Shown piece by piece: positions 36,135 to 48,610 of a DNA stretch of 64,000 bases (within the stretch, counting starts at the first letter, position 1; every line of letters begins with the position of its first letter). Source of the DNA: Isoetes taiwanensis (lineage: Eukaryota > Streptophyta > Lycopodiopsida > Isoetales > Isoetaceae). The notes beneath the pieces were generated by a model. The model did not search any database, was not told where the DNA came from, and saw nothing but the letters and a program-made list of their open reading frames with translations. The translations under genes and the position numbers were made by a program. Where the stretch lies: positions 15,929,059-15,993,058 of the forward strand of contig JAJEKV010000004.1 in assembly GCA_021234155.1 (NCBI GenBank), read 5' to 3'.

Positions 36135-37933
36135 GCTCAAACATGAGCCAAGGTAGGCTCAAACATACACAAGGTGGCTCAAACATGCCACAAAGGTGGC
36201 TCCAACATGCCAAGGTGGCTCCAACATGCCACATGCCAAGGTCTCTAACATGCCATGGCTCCCACATGCCATGCCATGCTCTAACATGCCAACGTAGAAA
36301 AACATGCCAATGGGCTCCACCATGCCACCTAGGCTCCAACATGCCAAGGTGGCTCACAACATGTCACCTAGGCTTAAATATGCCAAGTTAGCTCAAACAT
36401 GCCACCTAGGCTCGGCATGCCACCATAGCTCTAACATGCCACCTAGGCTCAAACATGCCAAAGTGGCTCAAACATGCCACAAGGGCTCCTACATGCCACC
36501 TAGGATCCAACATGCCAAGGTGGCACAAACATGCCACGTGGGCTCCAACATGCCATGTGGGCTCCACCTAGGCTCCAACATGACAAAATGGCTCAAACAT
36601 GCCATCTAGGGCTCCAACGTGCTCAAACATGCCAAGCGGGTTCCAATATGCCACCTATGCTCCTTGCCAAGGTGGCTCAAGCATGCGACGCAGGCTCCAA
36701 CATGCCACCTAGGCTCTAACATGCCAAGGTGGCTCAAACATGCCATGTGGTCTCCAACATGCCACCTAGGCTCCAACATGCCAAGGTGGCTCAAACATGC
36801 CACCTAGGCTCCAACGTGCTCAAACATGCCAAGGTGGCTCAAACATGCCACGTAGGCTCCAACATGCCACATAGGCTCCAACATGCCATGTGGGCTCCAA
36901 CATGCCAAGGTGGCTCAAACATGCCACCTAGGGTCAAACATGCCAAGGTGGCTCCCACATGCCACCCTAGGCTCCAACATGCCACCCAGGCTCAAACATT
37001 CGAGGTGGCTCAAACATGCCAAGGTGGGCCCAAACATGCCACCTAGGCTCCAACATGCCACCTAGGCTCAAACATGCCACGTGGACTCCATAATGCCACG
37101 TGGGCTCTAACATGCCAAGGTGGCTCAAACATGCCACCTAGGCTCAAAAATGCCAAGGTGGCTCCAACATGCCAACTAGGCTCCAACATGCTGAAACATG
37201 CCACACGGGCTCTAACATGCCACCTATGCTCCAACTTGCCAAGGTGGCTCAAATATGCCACGTGGGCTCCAACATGCCAAGGTGGCTCAAGCATGCCACC
37301 AAGGCTCCAACATGCCACCTAGGCTTAAACATGCCAGTGGCTCAAACATTCCAAGGTGGGCTCAAACATGCCACCTAGGCTCCAACATGCCACCTAGGCT
37401 CAAACATGCCACGTTGGCTCCATAATGCCACGTGGGCTCCAACATGCCAAGGTGGCTCAAACATGCCACCTAGGCTAAAAAATGCCAAGGTGGCTCCAAC
37501 ATGCCAACTAGGCTCCAACATGCTCAAACATGCCACTCGGGCTCCAACATGCCACCTATGCTCCAACTTGCCAAGGTGGCTCAAATATGCCATGTGGGCT
37601 CCAACATGCCACCTAGGCTTCAACATTCCTAGGTTGCTCAAACATGCCACCTAGGCTCAAACATGCCATGCAGGCTCACTTAGGCTCCAACATGCCACCT
37701 AGGCTCAAACATGTCAAGGTGGCTCAAACATGCCACCTAGGCTACAACATGCCACCTAGGCTCAAACATATAATGCCAATGGGCTCCAACATGCCTAGGT
37801 GGCACAAACATGCCACCTAGGCTCAAACATGCCAAGGTGGCTCCAACATGCCACGCAGGCTCCAACATGCCATCTAGGCTCCAACATGCCAAGGTGGCTC
37901 AGGCATGCCACCTAGGCTCAAGCATGCCACCTA
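36135..37933 (+). repeat. 19-bp minisatellite, array 1
   Basis: About 1.8 kb of a 19-bp unit in two main forms: CAACATGCCACCTAGGCTC and CAACATGCCAAGGTGGCTC, with point variants (CGTGGGC, CACCTATGC). ORFs running through it on both strands follow from its 19-bp phase drift and are not genes. A second array lies at 40138-41355. Confidence 0.95.
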
Positions 37934-38192
37934 GGCATGCCAAGTAAGCAAGGTCAAGTTTTGACTAGGTCAAAAATGAAAAGATGTCCAACTTTGGTCT
38001 TTTCATTGGGTGATGTTGGCAAATTTTAGGTGACATGGCTAGATGATGGTGACATGGACATGATGACTAGGACTTTATGCAAGAAATATGATAACCTTTG
38101 AAATTTTTGGTAGAGGAGTTTGGCAAGGAATAGAATAGAGGGATCTGAAGAACTTAATGCGCTGACATACTTCCCCAACTCGAACCAGGCCA
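37934..38192 (+). repeat. Inverted-repeat arm, left
   Basis: Reverse complement of 39877-40137 (landmarks GGCATGCCAAG, AAAATGAAAAGATGTCC, TTTGGTAGAGGAGTTTGGCA, TTCCCCAACTC). It separates the first minisatellite array from the core at 38.2-39.9 kb. Confidence 0.85.
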
Positions 38193-38279
38193 GGACTTTT
38201 GCTTAACTTTCTCACCGAGGAGGGAGAGGCCGGACCCACAGGAGATGGATCTCATAAAGGTTGTCGAGGAGATGGAGCG

Positions 38280-39812
38280 GGGTGGTCTTACGCCCGCGAA
38301 ACTTGGTCTCGGGGGTAATCTCGTTATTTCGAGTCCGTTGGCGGTCGAGGATCCACGATTCGGGGGTGGGAGAGTTGCCCATCCGTGGCCGAGGGGACCT
38401 TCGGAGAGAGGACCTTTGGGTCAAAGCGCTTCGGAAGGTTTTAGGGCTCAGATCTTACGGCGTCAACGCCCTCCACTACCTCATGACATTGTGCAAGATC
38501 CTGGTCCAATCGACTAGGGTATGGCCTCCAAAACGTAAACCACATGCCTTTGCCGGGTTTATTGTAGGGTTTACGTTATAGAGGTCGAGTTTTATTCAGT
38601 TGCACTTGAGACATGGTCGAAAGCTGCAGATTGAAAACAAGAAGCAATAAAACCTATCTAAATGGGGTTTGGATTTCCGAGGCGGGCTTTTCCTACAGTG
38701 CTCCTCGGGAGGGCAAATGCCAATGCCTCCCTTCCCGAACCCGGTTTCCCCTATCCGGCCCGTTGAATCCACGCTTCAAGTAACTTGCTTGGCGAGTTCA
38801 AAAAATTCAAGATCCGTCCCGAGAGAACATATCAAACCGCAAAAGTGTCCCCGCAAATGGTCGTGTAGAAACCCAAGTGTTTTGTCGTTCGGGCAATTAC
38901 AAAGGCTCGGAATGGAATTTGACTTCAGCCATGTCGTCCAGAAACAATAAATTACCCGGGGACCAAGTTACACGGTCATTTTTTGCGGCAAAAGAAACAC
39001 GAACCCTCTACATGGCAAGATGTGCACCCTCCGCTAAGGCCAATTCACTCTGAGCGTGTTGGACATGAGCTACTTTGGCGCTTCTGGAGCGGGGGTGGTC
39101 TTACGCCTCTCTGAAACTTGGTCTCGAGGGTAATGTCGATGTTTGAATCCGTTGGCGGTCGAATCCGCGATTCGGGGTGGGAGAGTTGCTCGTTCGTGGC
39201 GGGGACCTTCCAGAGAGGACCTTTGGTCGAATCGCTTCGGAAGGTTTTAGGGCTCCGATCTTGGCGACAATGCCCTCCACTACCTCATGACATTGTGCAA
39301 GATCCTCGTCCAATCTGACTAGGGTATGGCCTCCAAAACGTAAACCACATTGCCTTGCCCGGGTTATTGTAGGGTTTACGTTATGGAGGAGGACTTTTTG
39401 GTCCGTTCGCTTGGGACATGGTCGGCGAACTGCGTTTGAAAACACGAAGGCGGTAGAAACGCGAGAATGGGGTTTGGATTTAATCTCCTCTTAGTTTTGC
39501 AATTAAAAGTCTAGAGCACCTTATGAAGTAGCAAAATTGTTTGGGATCACTTTCGGGTTACGCCAATAGATCGAAACTCAAGTTATTTCGGTTCTCATGG
39601 CTCCCCATGCATGTTTAGAAATGGTCCACCTAGTTATCAAAGAAGTCGACTACGTTTTTGGCCTCCAAAACGTAAACCTGTCAGGCGTTGCTAGGTTATT
39701 GTAGGGTTTACGTTATGGAGGTCGAGTTTTATTCGATTGCACTTGAGGCATGGTCGAAAGTCGCAGTTGAAAACAAGCAATAAAATCGGCGAAATGGAGT
39801 TTGGATTTATCC
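38280..39812 (+). repeat. Core with two full and one partial direct repeat, each holding a hairpin
   Basis: The unit at 38280-38690 recurs at 39090-39480 (TGGTCTTACGCC ... GGAAGGTTTTAGGGCT ... CTACCTCATGACATTGTGCA), and its last third again at 39650-39812. A decayed copy follows array 2 at 41358-41540. Each of the three units contains CCTCCAAAACGTAAACC facing GGTTTACGTTATGGAGG about 20 nt away (38523-38586, 39328-39390, 39660-39723). A non-repeated piece lies at 38700-39080. Confidence 0.8.
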
Positions 39813-39876
39813 TCCTCCCGTTATGCAAATTAGAAGTCAAGAACACATTTTGTAGTAGCCCTAAAACCTTCCAGTC

Positions 39877-40137
39877 TGGCTTTGGTTGAGTTGGGGAAGT
39901 GTGTCATGTAGCTTTAAGTTCTTGAGATCCCTTTATTCTATTCCTTGCCAAACTCCTCTACCAAAAATTTCAAAGGTTATCATATTTCTTGCATAGAGTC
40001 CTAGTCATCATGTCCATGTCACCACCATCTAGCCATGTCATCCAAAATTTGCCAACATCACCCAATAAAAAGACCAGAGATGGACATCTTTTCATTTTTG
40101 CTTAGTCAAAACTTGGCCTTGCTTTCTTGGCATGCCA
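39877..40137 (-). repeat. Inverted-repeat arm, right
   Basis: Partner of 37934-38192. Its outer end runs into the second minisatellite array. Confidence 0.85.
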
Positions 40138-41355
40138 TGTCACCACTTGGAGTGCCACATGGGCTTCAACATGCCACCTAACATGCCAACGTGGCTCAAA
40201 CATGCCGGCGGATCCAACATGCCACCTAGGCTCAAACATGCCACCTAGGCTCACACATGCCACCTAGTCTCCAACATGCCACATAGTCTCCAATATGCCA
40301 CCTAGCCTTAAACATTCCAAGGTGGCTCAAACATGCCACGTGGGCTCCAACATGCCAAGGTGGCTGAAACATCTCAAGATGGCTCCAATATGCCACCGCG
40401 GGTTCCAACATGCCATCGAACATGCCAAGGTGGCTCAAACATGCCACGAGGGCCCCAGCACTCCACCTAGGCTCAAACATCCCAAGGCCACCTAGAAGCC
40501 AACATGCCACCTAGTCTCCAACATGCCACATAGTCTCCGAACATGCCACCTAGGCTCCAACATGCCACATAGTGTCCAGCGTGCCATCTAGGCTCCAACA
40601 TGCCACCTAGGCCCAAATATGCCAAGGTGGCTCAAACATGCCATGTGGGCTCCAACATGCCACCTAGGCTCCAACATGTCAAGGTGGCTCAAACATCCCA
40701 AGATTGCTCAAACACGCCACCTAGACTCCAACATGCCACCTAGGCTCCAACATGACACCTAGACTCCAACATGCCACCTAGGCTAAAACATGCCAAGGTG
40801 GCTCAAATATGCCACCCTAGGTTCCAACATGCTCAAACATGCCCGTGGGCTCCAACATGCCACCTAGGCTAAAACATGCTTAGGGGTGGTGAAACATGCC
40901 AACTAGTCTCAAACATGCCACCTATTCTCCAACATGCCACCTAGGCTCCAACATGCCACCTAGTCTCCAACTTGCCACCTAGTCTCCAACATGCCACCTA
41001 GGCCCAAATATGCCAAGGTGGCTCAAACATCTACGTTTGGCTCCAACATGCGACCTAGGCTCTAACGTGCCAAGGTGGCCCAAACATGCCACATGGGTTC
41101 CAACATGCTAGCTAGTTGGCTCAAACATTCCAAGGTGGCTCAAACATGCCACAAGGGCTCCAACATGCCACCTAGGCTCCAACATGCCACCTAAGATTCA
41201 AACATGCCACGCTTGGACTCCAACATGCCACCTAGGCTCAAGCATGCCACCTAGGCTCCAACATGCCACCTAGGCTCCAACGTATCCACCAAGGCTCCAA
41301 CATGCCAAGGTGGCTCAAACATGCCACCTAGGCTCCAACATGCCACCTAAGTCGA
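40138..41355 (+). repeat. 19-bp minisatellite, array 2
   Basis: Same unit forms as array 1, here with more CACCTAGTCTC and CACATAGTCTC variants. Although the neighbouring arms are inverted, the dominant form of the array reads in the same direction as array 1. Confidence 0.95.
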
Positions 41356-41540
41356 TGTTTGGAGTCTATTAGAAGAGCCAATTTATGGATTGCGGGGAGA
41401 TGCCCATTAAGTTGCGGGACCATATGGAGAGGACATTTGAGACAAACTACTTTTCAGAAGGTGTTAAGGGTCCATCTTCCTAAGTCAACACAGTCCCTCT
41501 AAGTGAGATACTATGCAAGATCCCGTTCAAAACGACTAAT

Positions 41541-42440
41541 GATAGTCTACTTCCACACACCAGGTCAAATTTGCATTTTATGCCTTCAGGAAATAAATGT
41601 GCACGAGCTTCATTTGTTATTATTCAACTTCCATATTAATTATATGATTCGGTTCCAAAGTGAAGTTTGTAATGTGGAATAGGCCCCAACCTGCACCAAT
41701 TTCTGCAAAATATGATAAACATTTATGAAATTATCTTGTTCACAGATTCTTGAAGCGCTTAAACACAGATCTTTGCAATATACGTAATTGATCCTTGTGA
41801 ATTTATTTCTGCCTTGATTGTTCAAGAACACTTGTTTGGGAGGGCTGCATCAAGGATTTTATCGAAACATAATGGAGTTTTGAAGAGGATTATCATTGTA
41901 GATGATAATTCTTGATCTTAGAAATTGGTCATTGTCGGTTTCAATTGAAAAAGATGCCAACTCATAGAGGTTTCCGACAATCTCTACAAGTTAAATGAAC
42001 GAGTGGTGCCGCTTCTAAGCTATAAAGTGCCGCTTCTACATGTCTATGGCACTTTGGCAGGATACGCTTTTGAATATGCCTTTAGGATTGGCAAAAAAAG
42101 GTGCTATCATTTTTAAGTGGCACGTTGCTTGGATACACAGGAGTTGTAAATGGATTTGCTCCTTTGTATCTATCTTAATATGGCCAGGGCTGGTGTTTCA
42201 TGCATCCTTGCTCTTTATGATCTTTCTATGGTGATACTACTATGTATTATTGGCATGTTGCTTGATCTACAGTTATTAGGTAAGTTGTTGTTTGTACTAG
42301 AGTCATACTTGTGACTTGCTTTGTATAGGAGCCATGGTCATGGCTTCTATTCTATGTGGTCCTTTCCATGTAATTTAGGTACGGCAAGAAACCACATAAT
42401 TTAGGAGCATGTATAGGGGAAGGGAAGCAGGGGCTCCCCT
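41541..42440. other. No gene recognised
   Basis: AT-rich sequence with only short ORFs. An imperfect hairpin AGGGGAAGGG...CCCTTCCCCT lies at 42412-42446, at the edge of the element below. Confidence 0.45.
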
Positions 42441-42445
42441 TCCCC

Positions 42446-42893
42446 TACAATATGGAAGTTGGGGAATCAGATTTTTCTCCAGCAAGCTCGTGTTCTTGCA
42501 TCAAATCATGTTTTTCAAAGATCAAATCGTGTTCTTGGCCAAATCGCGTTCTTGACATCAAATCATGTTCTTGTTAGCAAATTGTGTTCTTCAACGAAGA
42601 ATCATTTTTTGGCGATAGATCCGGCAAGATCCGACAAGCTTCAAGCATTTCGAGGCAGAGATTCGGCAAGCTTCAAGCATCAGATGGAGCTCTGCAGTAG
42701 ATCCGGCAAGCTTCGAACAGGGCTTCGTCTGGTGAGGTAACCTAACCCTAAAATTTTCCACCGGCTGTTTACCTGCTAACGTGCGCGGTTTATTCGTAGG
42801 CGGAATGGATGCCCCAACTTCCATTCCGCGTTATTGGTGAAGAACGCGTGGCGGCACACAAATGCACCGTGATGACCCAACTTCCATATTGTA
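42446..42893. mobile_element. Small element with 18-bp terminal inverted repeats (putative MITE)
   Basis: Starts TACAATATGGAAGTTGGG (42446-42463) and ends CCCAACTTCCATATTGTA (42876-42893), an exact inverted match. The first half has about five diverged copies of a 20-25-bp unit with TTCTTG and CAAATC words (42490-42600). I see no clear target duplication, so the class is open. Confidence 0.55.
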
Positions 42894-43489
42894 ATTTTCT
42901 ATAGAGACCATTGAGAATGTGCATCTCTTTCAGCGGTAGAGATGGGCCAAGATGGAGGGCCTAGATTACGATCTAGGTCCCGTCATCCCATTGGTTGCCT
43001 AATTCTTGTGTTTTCCTTTGGCCTAATTCTTGTGTTTTCCCTACCGCTATTGCCCGTCTGCCTACGTGCTCTAGCTATGGAGCTGTGTTAAATGCATACC
43101 TTGCTCTAGCTATGGCGATGGCAGCTATTGGCCCGAGGCCACGCCCGAGGTGTATTAGGATGCTGATACTATGGTGTTCGATAATGTGGATGAGCTTTTC
43201 GAATCGCCATCCGGAAGCTTGAATACTGTAATGGAATGTTTCTGCGAACCAACATGGGATTGTTCTTTAGGTTTGCCCTCAAAACCTTATTTCAAAGCCT
43301 AATATTTATGTTTGAGCCTTGTATCAACATATTCAGAGAATCGGCACTTCGCCGTAGCCTTCCAACCCTAAACATCATTCTGCCTAATGTGGGCAAAGAG
43401 AAGTTGAGGAAATAGCAAAGACTTTTTGCATGAGTCCGTCTTGTGGAAATAAAGCGCCTGTAGCACACTTACACTGAAGGTACATGACC

Positions 43490-44115
43490 GGGATCTCAAG
43501 GTAAGATATGGCATCTGAAGCAGCCGCCTCCAAGCATCTGAAGGCATGGCGATCATTCCACATTTTGTAGGTGCAAGTCATGGCTTGGATCTGGATGTAG
43601 ATTACATGTCTAAATGTCTCATTTGGCTTGTTAAATCTGTAGATGCATTGCCATCATTTGTATAATCGGTAAGGTTCTAGATGCTTCCATTCTTTTTTCT
43701 CTCTTTATTCCTGCTAAATTCTTTTATTCCTACTAAATTACAGAACTTTTTATTTGCATGGATCTGGATTTTATAATGATCATGTGCTGGACGCATGGCA
43801 GCAGACTGTGGAAACCAAGAAAGAAAGAGGTTAGTCAAGAATCTTCAAGATTGTATTTTTTATTCATTTCATTTAAAAAAACCAATTATTTTTCTACCAA
43901 GAACCTTGTTATGATTTTTAGGGTGGAGTAATCGGGGCAATAAGCCATAATCTGGGCAAGCCCTCTGAGATCTGCATGCGGTTCTTAAAGTAAGTACTAA
44001 TTATCTCTACTTTGTTGCCAAAATTATTATTACAAATTTACCATTTTGGTTTATTATTGCAGGACTCTAGCTATGGCGTTTGGAAAGGATGAGGTTGTGT
44101 TGCTTGGGTGCAGGC
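43490..44115 (+). CDS. Possible fragment of an unidentified multi-exon gene
   Basis: Four segments with good splice borders line up: about 43505-43670 (GLDLDVDYMSKCLIWLVKSV, ending before GTAAGG), 43743-43831 (after TTACAG; LHGSGFYNDHVLDAWQQTVE, ending before GTTAGT), 43921-43989 (after TTTTTAG; GVIGAISHNLGKPSEICMRF, ending before GTAAGT) and from 44064 (after TTGCAG; TLAMAFGKDEVVLLG). A stop near the end of the first segment breaks the simple join. I do not recognise the protein. Confidence 0.35.
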
Positions 44116-44149
44116 GGCTGTGTAACTTATATGCTGTAAAATTTTTATT

Positions 44150-46490
44150 GCTTTTATATATTGTAAAATAAGAAATTTATTTGGATGCTTAGTTTCTGAT
44201 TAGAAGTATTTTGATTCATAGGGACAAGATAGGAATACCCAAGATTCAAATCATGAATATCTTAAATATCTTGAAATGTAAAATAAATAAAAACAATGTT
44301 GAGATAAAACAGGGTTGATTGATATCACGTGTGTGGCCTTAGTTGTAATTGTGCATTTTATACTTGTAATCTAGGCAAAGGCATTTTGAAGAAGTAATTT
44401 AAATAAAACTTGAAGTTAGAGAATTTGGATTGTAATCTAAAACATTATGTCTTATGGACTTGTTTGGGTTCGATTCCCAAAAAGGCAAATAAATAAGAGC
44501 AAAACTTGTAATATATGGAAATAAAATATGACTATATTGTTATGGTTAAAACGTGTTGTTGTGTTGTTTTGTACACCTTCTTGTTTTTCTATATGTGATA
44601 ATAATGATTTTTACTTGAAAAAGTAAGCCGTGTAGATACTTGATTAGTTAAAATACCATTTTATTATTTATAAAATATGCCACGTGTCAATATTTCATTA
44701 GCTAAAGGCAATTAAAAACAACACCTTGTTTTTTCTATATGTTATTATAATACTTTTTTACATGTCCTTAATTTAGAAAAACAATACTTAATAGCATAAA
44801 AAACAACAGCAAGATTTCAAAAACACATGTGTTACTTTGTTAAATAACATGTAACTATTTTTAAAAACAATCTTACTTTGGTGTTGTAACTTTGCTTTCC
44901 ACGTGTGGTAATATCGAGACCTATGTATGTAATTCTGAAGATAAACAATGCATGGTTCCATTAAAAACAACAGTGAAAGAAAAAAAAACACACGTTGATA
45001 AAAAATCGCAAAAACCATGTCAATTTCCTCTACGCGTGGATTTTTCTGCCAAAAGACCACCGTGGGAAATTTCCGCCAAAAACCACTGTCTCTTTGTGCA
45101 AATCCGGATAAACAGGCCACGTGGACTTTTGGGGCCATTTTGGTGTTGTTTTTGGCATAAAACAACACTTCCGTACAACTAAAAACAAGCTGTGGACCAA
45201 AAATTGGGGTCAGTGTGATTTGAAGTGATCAAAACTTGAAGTTGACATGATAACTTAAGAAAGTAGGTTAATTGTGACAAAGCATGGTGGAACACAGAGG
45301 ATATTTAACTGAAGGAACCTTTAGAGAAGGCCTTCGACTGTGGTAGAAACCTTTGGAATTATGGCATAATCCGGTGTGGGGATCATAGTTTATGTAGGGG
45401 GTTAAAGTACCATAAGGCACTAAAGGAATGGTTGAAATAGCTGAACGTCGGTATTGTGAGAAAACTCATAAAATACCAGGCAGGCACCATGATGACTCCA
45501 GGTAATTTACGATGTATACGAAGGCTCACTCGCTCTTAGGCCATGACTATGACTTAAATGAGGATGCCAAGTCAGTTGGAATGTCACAACAGCGTCATAG
45601 CATCATGATAAAGAAATGTAATGACTAACATTTCTAGGATGTAGGACAACGTTGAATCATAACACCCAATGATAGGTGGGTTAACAACATAGGGGCATAT
45701 AGATAGTGGCTTAGAAGCCACAAGACGGTTAACGAATACGTAAAGGAGTAGATGGAGTGGTGACGCTACTGAATAAAGATCACAACCAAAAGGTGAATGG
45801 CATACGCTGTGCCACAGGGCCGAAATATTGAAAATCGGTCATAGACGTAGAAACATATTGAAGAAGAGAAGGAATGAAGGATCCTTATTGATGATATTTA
45901 GCAATCTGGATAGGAAGGTTATTACCTAACATGAAGGGTGGTCTTTGCGAACGCGCAAAGATAGACTTGCGGCTTGAAAGGCAGCAAGAGCTTAAAGACT
46001 CTTTAAAGATTTGGTGCATGGCTTAGGGAAGAAGACTTCCATGTCCTAGGACAACATGGTGAATTCAATTCACCAAGAACCTTTTTAATGGATAGGTAGA
46101 TAGATAGATAGTATTTTGACGTCATGCCACATTGGCAGCGTCCATGAGGACATATGACGGACCCCCAGAGACTTGAACACGAGATGTCTTAATAGAGGAG
46201 GCCTATCTTGAGAGGTCTTTGGGTGGTACTGTCCCTTTGGGATATTCACATAATCCCTTAGAATATGTAAGTTCATTTGCGGAACTTAAGGATGTTTAGG
46301 CACTAAAGTAATAGTTGGAAACATTGTGCCCGGACCATATCTAGATACCCTAGAAAGAGGTGACTAGTCAACAATGGTTGGAGGCCATTGGAATGTACGG
46401 GAGAACAACTCCAAAAGAGGGTAGATTGCTGTCAATTCGACAGGCATGTGGAGCAGATAAATAATCACGACCATATAGGCGGTGAACTTT
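44150..46490. other. No gene recognised
   Basis: AT-rich until 45.2 kb, then a more even stretch similar in texture to 32.6-34.7 kb. A TAGA microsatellite lies at 46097-46110. Confidence 0.4.
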
Positions 46491-46743
46491 GGCACAGAAT
46501 AATACTAAAGTTTGTACCCGGGATTGATTAGAATAAAGTGTCCCATTTTCTGGCTGATCACCTTGAGTCTTATTTTCTAGCTGATTGCTTTGAGTCTCAT
46601 TCTCTGGCTGGTTAGTTCGTGATTGAGTGCAATGTGCACCTGGAGGGGAGCTATAAACAGGCTGGCTTCGTGGCGTAGATGCTGGCAGATTCTCAGTCAA
46701 GATATTTTGGGGATTGCAAGCTTCTCTATGTCCTAGCCACCAG
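46490..46743 (-). pseudogene. Trihelix (PIF-associated) gene copy 2, downstream part, beyond the retrotransposon
   Basis: On the minus strand the frame from 46743 opens WLGHREACNPQN, which aligns with WYGMKTAVNPGS in the trihelix gene at 18.0-18.3 kb, directly following that protein's EAMDRW. It continues into a Ser/Pro linker and three diverged 9-residue repeats of the type NQPENETQS. The upstream half of the same exon is at 60066-60290, on the other side of the 13.3-kb retrotransposon. Confidence 0.7.
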
Positions 46744-48405
46744 GACGTTCGGGGACGATATCGGTCCCGGGGCGATATCGCATCTTGCCTCATCAGCGTA
46801 CCGCCACTCCGACCGACGTAATACGCTAGCGTGCAGCCGTGTGGGTAGCCCTAGGGGGCAACGTGCCAGAAATATGTGCAACTATTAATGTGCACATTTT
46901 CCAATGTACACATTAATGTGGGCACACATTTCCATGTGGTCACTTGATGCCAAGTGGGCCACACCCATAGGTGCAATTAATGTGCACATTTTCCAATGTA
47001 CACATTAATGTGGGCACACATTTCCATGTGGGCACATTTTGCCACCTAGCCATTAAAGGCAAGTGGGCCCATTACCAATCATCCCACATGCCTAAAGGGG
47101 ATAATTGGAAACCCTAGCCAACCCCTTGTCTATTAAGGGAGGGAAACCCTAACTTGCCCAATTTTTCGTTTCTAGGGTTTTAGAACTCGTTACAGCTGCC
47201 TCAACGGCCAAAACCGCCTCCCCACTTCTGCTGAGAGGTTTGCACCATTAGTTTCCCCTTGATTCGAGCGTTTCAGCAGGATGGTCGAGCTCAGGTCAGG
47301 AGGAGCCACTCAAGGATCAGGTATTTGGCCAATTAGATAGTCTAAACCCTATTTCAGTCATAGAATCAAGAGGGTTTAGCCTATTAAATTGCCCATAGCA
47401 ACCTTCTAGATCTCTAGATACTAGCCTCTAACTAAAGAACCTAACTCTATCTTTGTAGATTAGATATAGTTCTTTAGTTCTTACCGTGATGTATATGGAT
47501 GATGTATCTCTATGAACTCCTTGTATTGGGAAGGGGGGTAGAGACCTAAAAGCTTGTAGCGATGCTCCTAGAGTAGCCTCTCTAGCACACTATAGATTCG
47601 GCTGTGTACAAGAACCACACGGGTTGTGGGTGAAGGGGCCAGAAGGCGGCTAGAAGGAGGTTCATGTCCCTCTTGAAACGATCCCTCCGGTGTGTAAGGC
47701 CTACCAGGGATCATTGTGACTAGGTCTAATGGCTCACCACCGAGTCTGGGTGAGGCATGGACTCCGACACCCGTGAAGTGGTGTACACTTTCCAGTGGGT
47801 TCAATCCCGAACACCCGCAAAGGCCCTCTAGTCACCTTGAGTCAGCATGTAGATCTCTCGAGGGTGATCCCTTCCTGCCCCCGCCGAACTGGGAGGATGA
47901 AACCCGTGAATAGCCCTTCACGGCTATCCATCCGTGGCCACTCTGATCAGTCCCGACACTTTTCAGCCTACTCGCAAAGTGTGCACGAGAGGGCGGATGG
48001 AGTGGACAACCCTATGCCATGTTCATATGCCAGCCCAATCCATTGCCATGAATTCTGTCTGCAATGAACTCTGGAGACCCAAGCCGTCAGTCATCCCCTT
48101 GAGTCCGAGCCTTGGGTAGAACTCCCCATATGTATTGTGCTCACCTTGTTTATGCAGATGTGATGGACCACCCTTCGAGGTGGATATGTGCTTATGTTAT
48201 ATACTGACATGTATGTTTACGCTTCCAGACTAGGTAGGCCCCGAGGGAGACGGGTAAAATGACCCCCTTCACTCTTCCCCACTTGGAACCCGATCCGCGG
48301 TTGCGGTGTTATGTGGAGGGCCCTGTATCGGCATGGAGCTGGTATGGGGGAGGAACTCCTGTTTGTATACGGTGAGAGCACCGTATACGAGTAGGGGACG
48401 TCACA
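46744..48405 (+). repeat. 5' LTR
   Basis: Aligns end to end with 58408-60065. The first bases (expected CTGT before GACGTTCGG) are missing at 46743/46744, while the 3' end is complete (GGGGACGTCACA). Near the start, GTGCACATTTTCCAATGTAC ATTAAT is duplicated in tandem (about 100 bp apart, 46890-47040) and forms an AT-rich partial palindrome; it is present in both LTRs and may be the U3 enhancer. Confidence 0.92.
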
Positions 48406-48406
48406 G

Positions 48407-48420
48407 TGGTATCAGAGCCA
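48407..48420 (+). other. Primer binding site (initiator tRNA-Met)
   Basis: TGGTATCAGAGCCA starts one base after the LTR end and is the usual complement of the 3' end of plant initiator tRNA-Met. Confidence 0.93.
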
Positions 48421-48610
48421 TGTTCTTGGAGACCAAGAGCAAAGCACTGGCCATGTTCCCAGTAGTACTAACCTGATAGGATCCTTAAACCTCGAAAAAT
48501 GGGAAAATTTTTTCTCATTTTTGTAGTTTATGCTAAGCTAGTAACAGTTAAAATGGATAAAAAAACGTAAGAAGACTAAAATTGGTGAGCCAACATCCAA
48601 AAAGGAGGGT

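Noticed and set aside
36143-37654. Many overlapping ORFs with HLGSNMPRWLKHA-like repeats
   Set aside because: They arise from the 19-bp minisatellite in all frames and on both strands; no independent coding evidence.
44450-44485. GGGTTCGATTCCC, a perfect tRNA B-box-like motif
   Set aside because: No A box or foldable cloverleaf upstream and no acceptor stem; probably chance or a lone tRNA remnant.
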